Positions 4,381 to 5,052 of a stretch of DNA of 5,052 nt are shown piece after piece. Where the stretch lies: contig NVTH01000124.1 in assembly GCA_002401525.1 (NCBI GenBank), forward strand, positions 5,073-10,124, written 5' to 3'. The stretch's first letter is position 1. Every line of letters starts with the position of its first letter. Position numbers and translations under genes: made by a program. Below the pieces are notes generated by a model that saw nothing but the letters and a program-made list of their open reading frames with translations, was not told the origin of the DNA and searched no databases. The stretch comes from Moraxellaceae bacterium. GTDB taxonomy: Bacteria > Pseudomonadota > Gammaproteobacteria > Pseudomonadales > UBA3067.

Positions 4381-5052
4381 ATGCAAGCACAAAAACCTAC
4401 CGTAATGCTCGTAGACCGGGATGAATTCAACCTAGAGCTTCTGGAAGGCATGCTAGAAGATGATTTTGAAGTGATCATTGTTACGGATGAAACTAAGGTC
4501 GTTGAGGAAACAGAAAAGACCTCTCCCGACCTTATCCTACTCGACACAGGGATTCCTGAAGAACAGGGGTTCGTAATCTGTGAGCAAATCAAAAACAATC
4601 CTCAGACCGAATCTTGCTCATTTATGTTCTTAAGCGAAGACACCCGTCTCGACAAAAAGATGGCAGGATACGCGGCTGGCTGCGATGACTACATTATTAA
4701 GCCCTTTGATCCAGAAGAATTACTGGCGCGCCTTAAAAAGCAAATCAAGGCTCAAGAAGAACAAGCCTCCCTGCAAACCTCCGCCAAATCTGCGATGGAT
4801 GCCGCCTTCGCAGCAATGCAGAGCAGTAGCGAAATAGGCGCCATAGTGCGCTTTTTAGAAAACACCCTGACCCTCAACACCTACGATGCGCTCGCCACCT
4901 CGTTGCTCGATATTACTCATGATTTCGGCCTTATGTGCGCAATACAAATAAGAGGCGAAGAAGGCCGATTAAATTACGGCTGCGAGAATAAGTCGGTGGA
5001 ATCGAAAATGCTTTCTGAACTCATCAGCAAAGGAAAAATCATCGATTTCGGG
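4381..5052 (+). CDS. Response regulator: receiver domain, coiled-coil linker and unidentified C-terminal domain (3' truncated by window edge)
   Basis: The frame is open from ATG 4381 to the last base (224 codons), with AGGA (4368-4371) 9 nt upstream. Residues 5-122 form a two-component receiver domain: VMLVDRDEFN (8-17), phospho-acceptor Asp55 in DLILLDTGIP (50-59), the switch Ser85 in FMFLSED, and the conserved Lys107 in YIIKPFDPEEL. The acidic pocket is unusual: the CheY Asp12/Asp13 pair reads Asp12/Arg13 here. Residues 110-150 are helical and charged then Ala-rich, probably a dimerising coiled coil. From about 152 a second domain begins (GAIVRFLENTL, ALATSLLDITHDFGL, then beta-like AIQIRGEEGRLNYG). 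It looks like a sensory alpha/beta domain, perhaps GAF-like, but I cannot name it. No DNA-binding helix-turn-helix, GGDEF or EAL motif appears before the edge. The gene is divergent from the PilZ gene across a long gap, and no histidine kinase is visible. Confidence 0.9.
   Translation, partial: MQAQKPTVMLVDRDEFNLELLEGMLEDDFEVIIVTDETKVVEETEKTSPDLILLDTGIPEEQGFVICEQIKNNPQTESCSFMFLSEDTRLDKKMAGYAAGCDDYIIKPFDPEELLARLKKQIKAQEEQASLQTSAKSAMDAAFAAMQSSSEIGAIVRFLENTLTLNTYDALATSLLDITHDFGLMCAIQIRGEEGRLNYGCENKSVESKMLSELISKGKIIDFG

Noticed and set aside
4341..4598. Minus-strand 85-residue Ser-rich frame
   Set aside because: Antisense of the receiver domain, whose plus-strand motifs are clear.

Overview
The window looks like chromosome of a Gammaproteobacterium, probably a marine or lipid-using member of the Oceanospirillales/Alteromonadales/Pseudomonadales grade. 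This is inferred from moderate GC, the style of the TesB and NADH:flavin oxidoreductase proteins, a PilZ protein, a PsrA-like operator motif and a sigma-S-like promoter. No 16S or other taxonomic marker is present, so this is only a leaning. No mobile element, CRISPR array, tRNA or rRNA was seen.

Left block (1-2735): an acyl-CoA metabolism cluster. It opens with the C-terminal end of one acyl-CoA thioesterase II (TesB), cut by the window edge. Convergent to it is a single-domain FMN-dependent NADH:flavin oxidoreductase of the Old Yellow Enzyme class (165-1439, minus). Divergent from that is a second, complete TesB paralogue (1860-2735, plus). The 420-bp region between the two divergent genes carries the most striking non-coding element here: a perfect 50-bp palindrome (1736-1785). 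Its core, CAAACGATCGTTTG, fits the binding consensus of PsrA, the TetR-family fatty-acid-responsive repressor of Pseudomonas. This suggests that acyl-CoA or fatty acid sensing controls the cluster.

Middle block (2736-3611): a 184-bp spacer with an imperfect hairpin, then a 106-codon gene of unknown function on the plus strand. This converges, with only 8 bp between stop codons, on a small PilZ-domain protein (3249-3611, minus). The PilZ protein keeps both c-di-GMP-binding motifs and appears to start at a TTG codon.

Right block (3612-5052): a 769-bp AT-rich gap with no convincing gene. It holds a strong bidirectional Rho-independent terminator (3775-3815) that belongs to no gene visible here, a short tandem T-rich repeat, two overlapping inverted repeats, a perfect 14-bp palindrome and a sigma-S-like extended -10. 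After it comes the start of a response regulator (4381 to the window end). This has an N-terminal receiver domain with the phospho-acceptor Asp intact but the second acidic-pocket residue replaced by Arg, then a coiled-coil linker and an unidentified second domain cut by the window edge.

The left block is plausibly one pathway unit: thioesterases release free acids from acyl-CoA and the flavoprotein reduces an activated C=C bond. The PilZ protein and the response regulator point to separate signalling functions. No wholly new multi-gene system is evident. The best leads are the palindrome, the orphan terminator with the inverted-repeat cluster, and the altered receiver domain.
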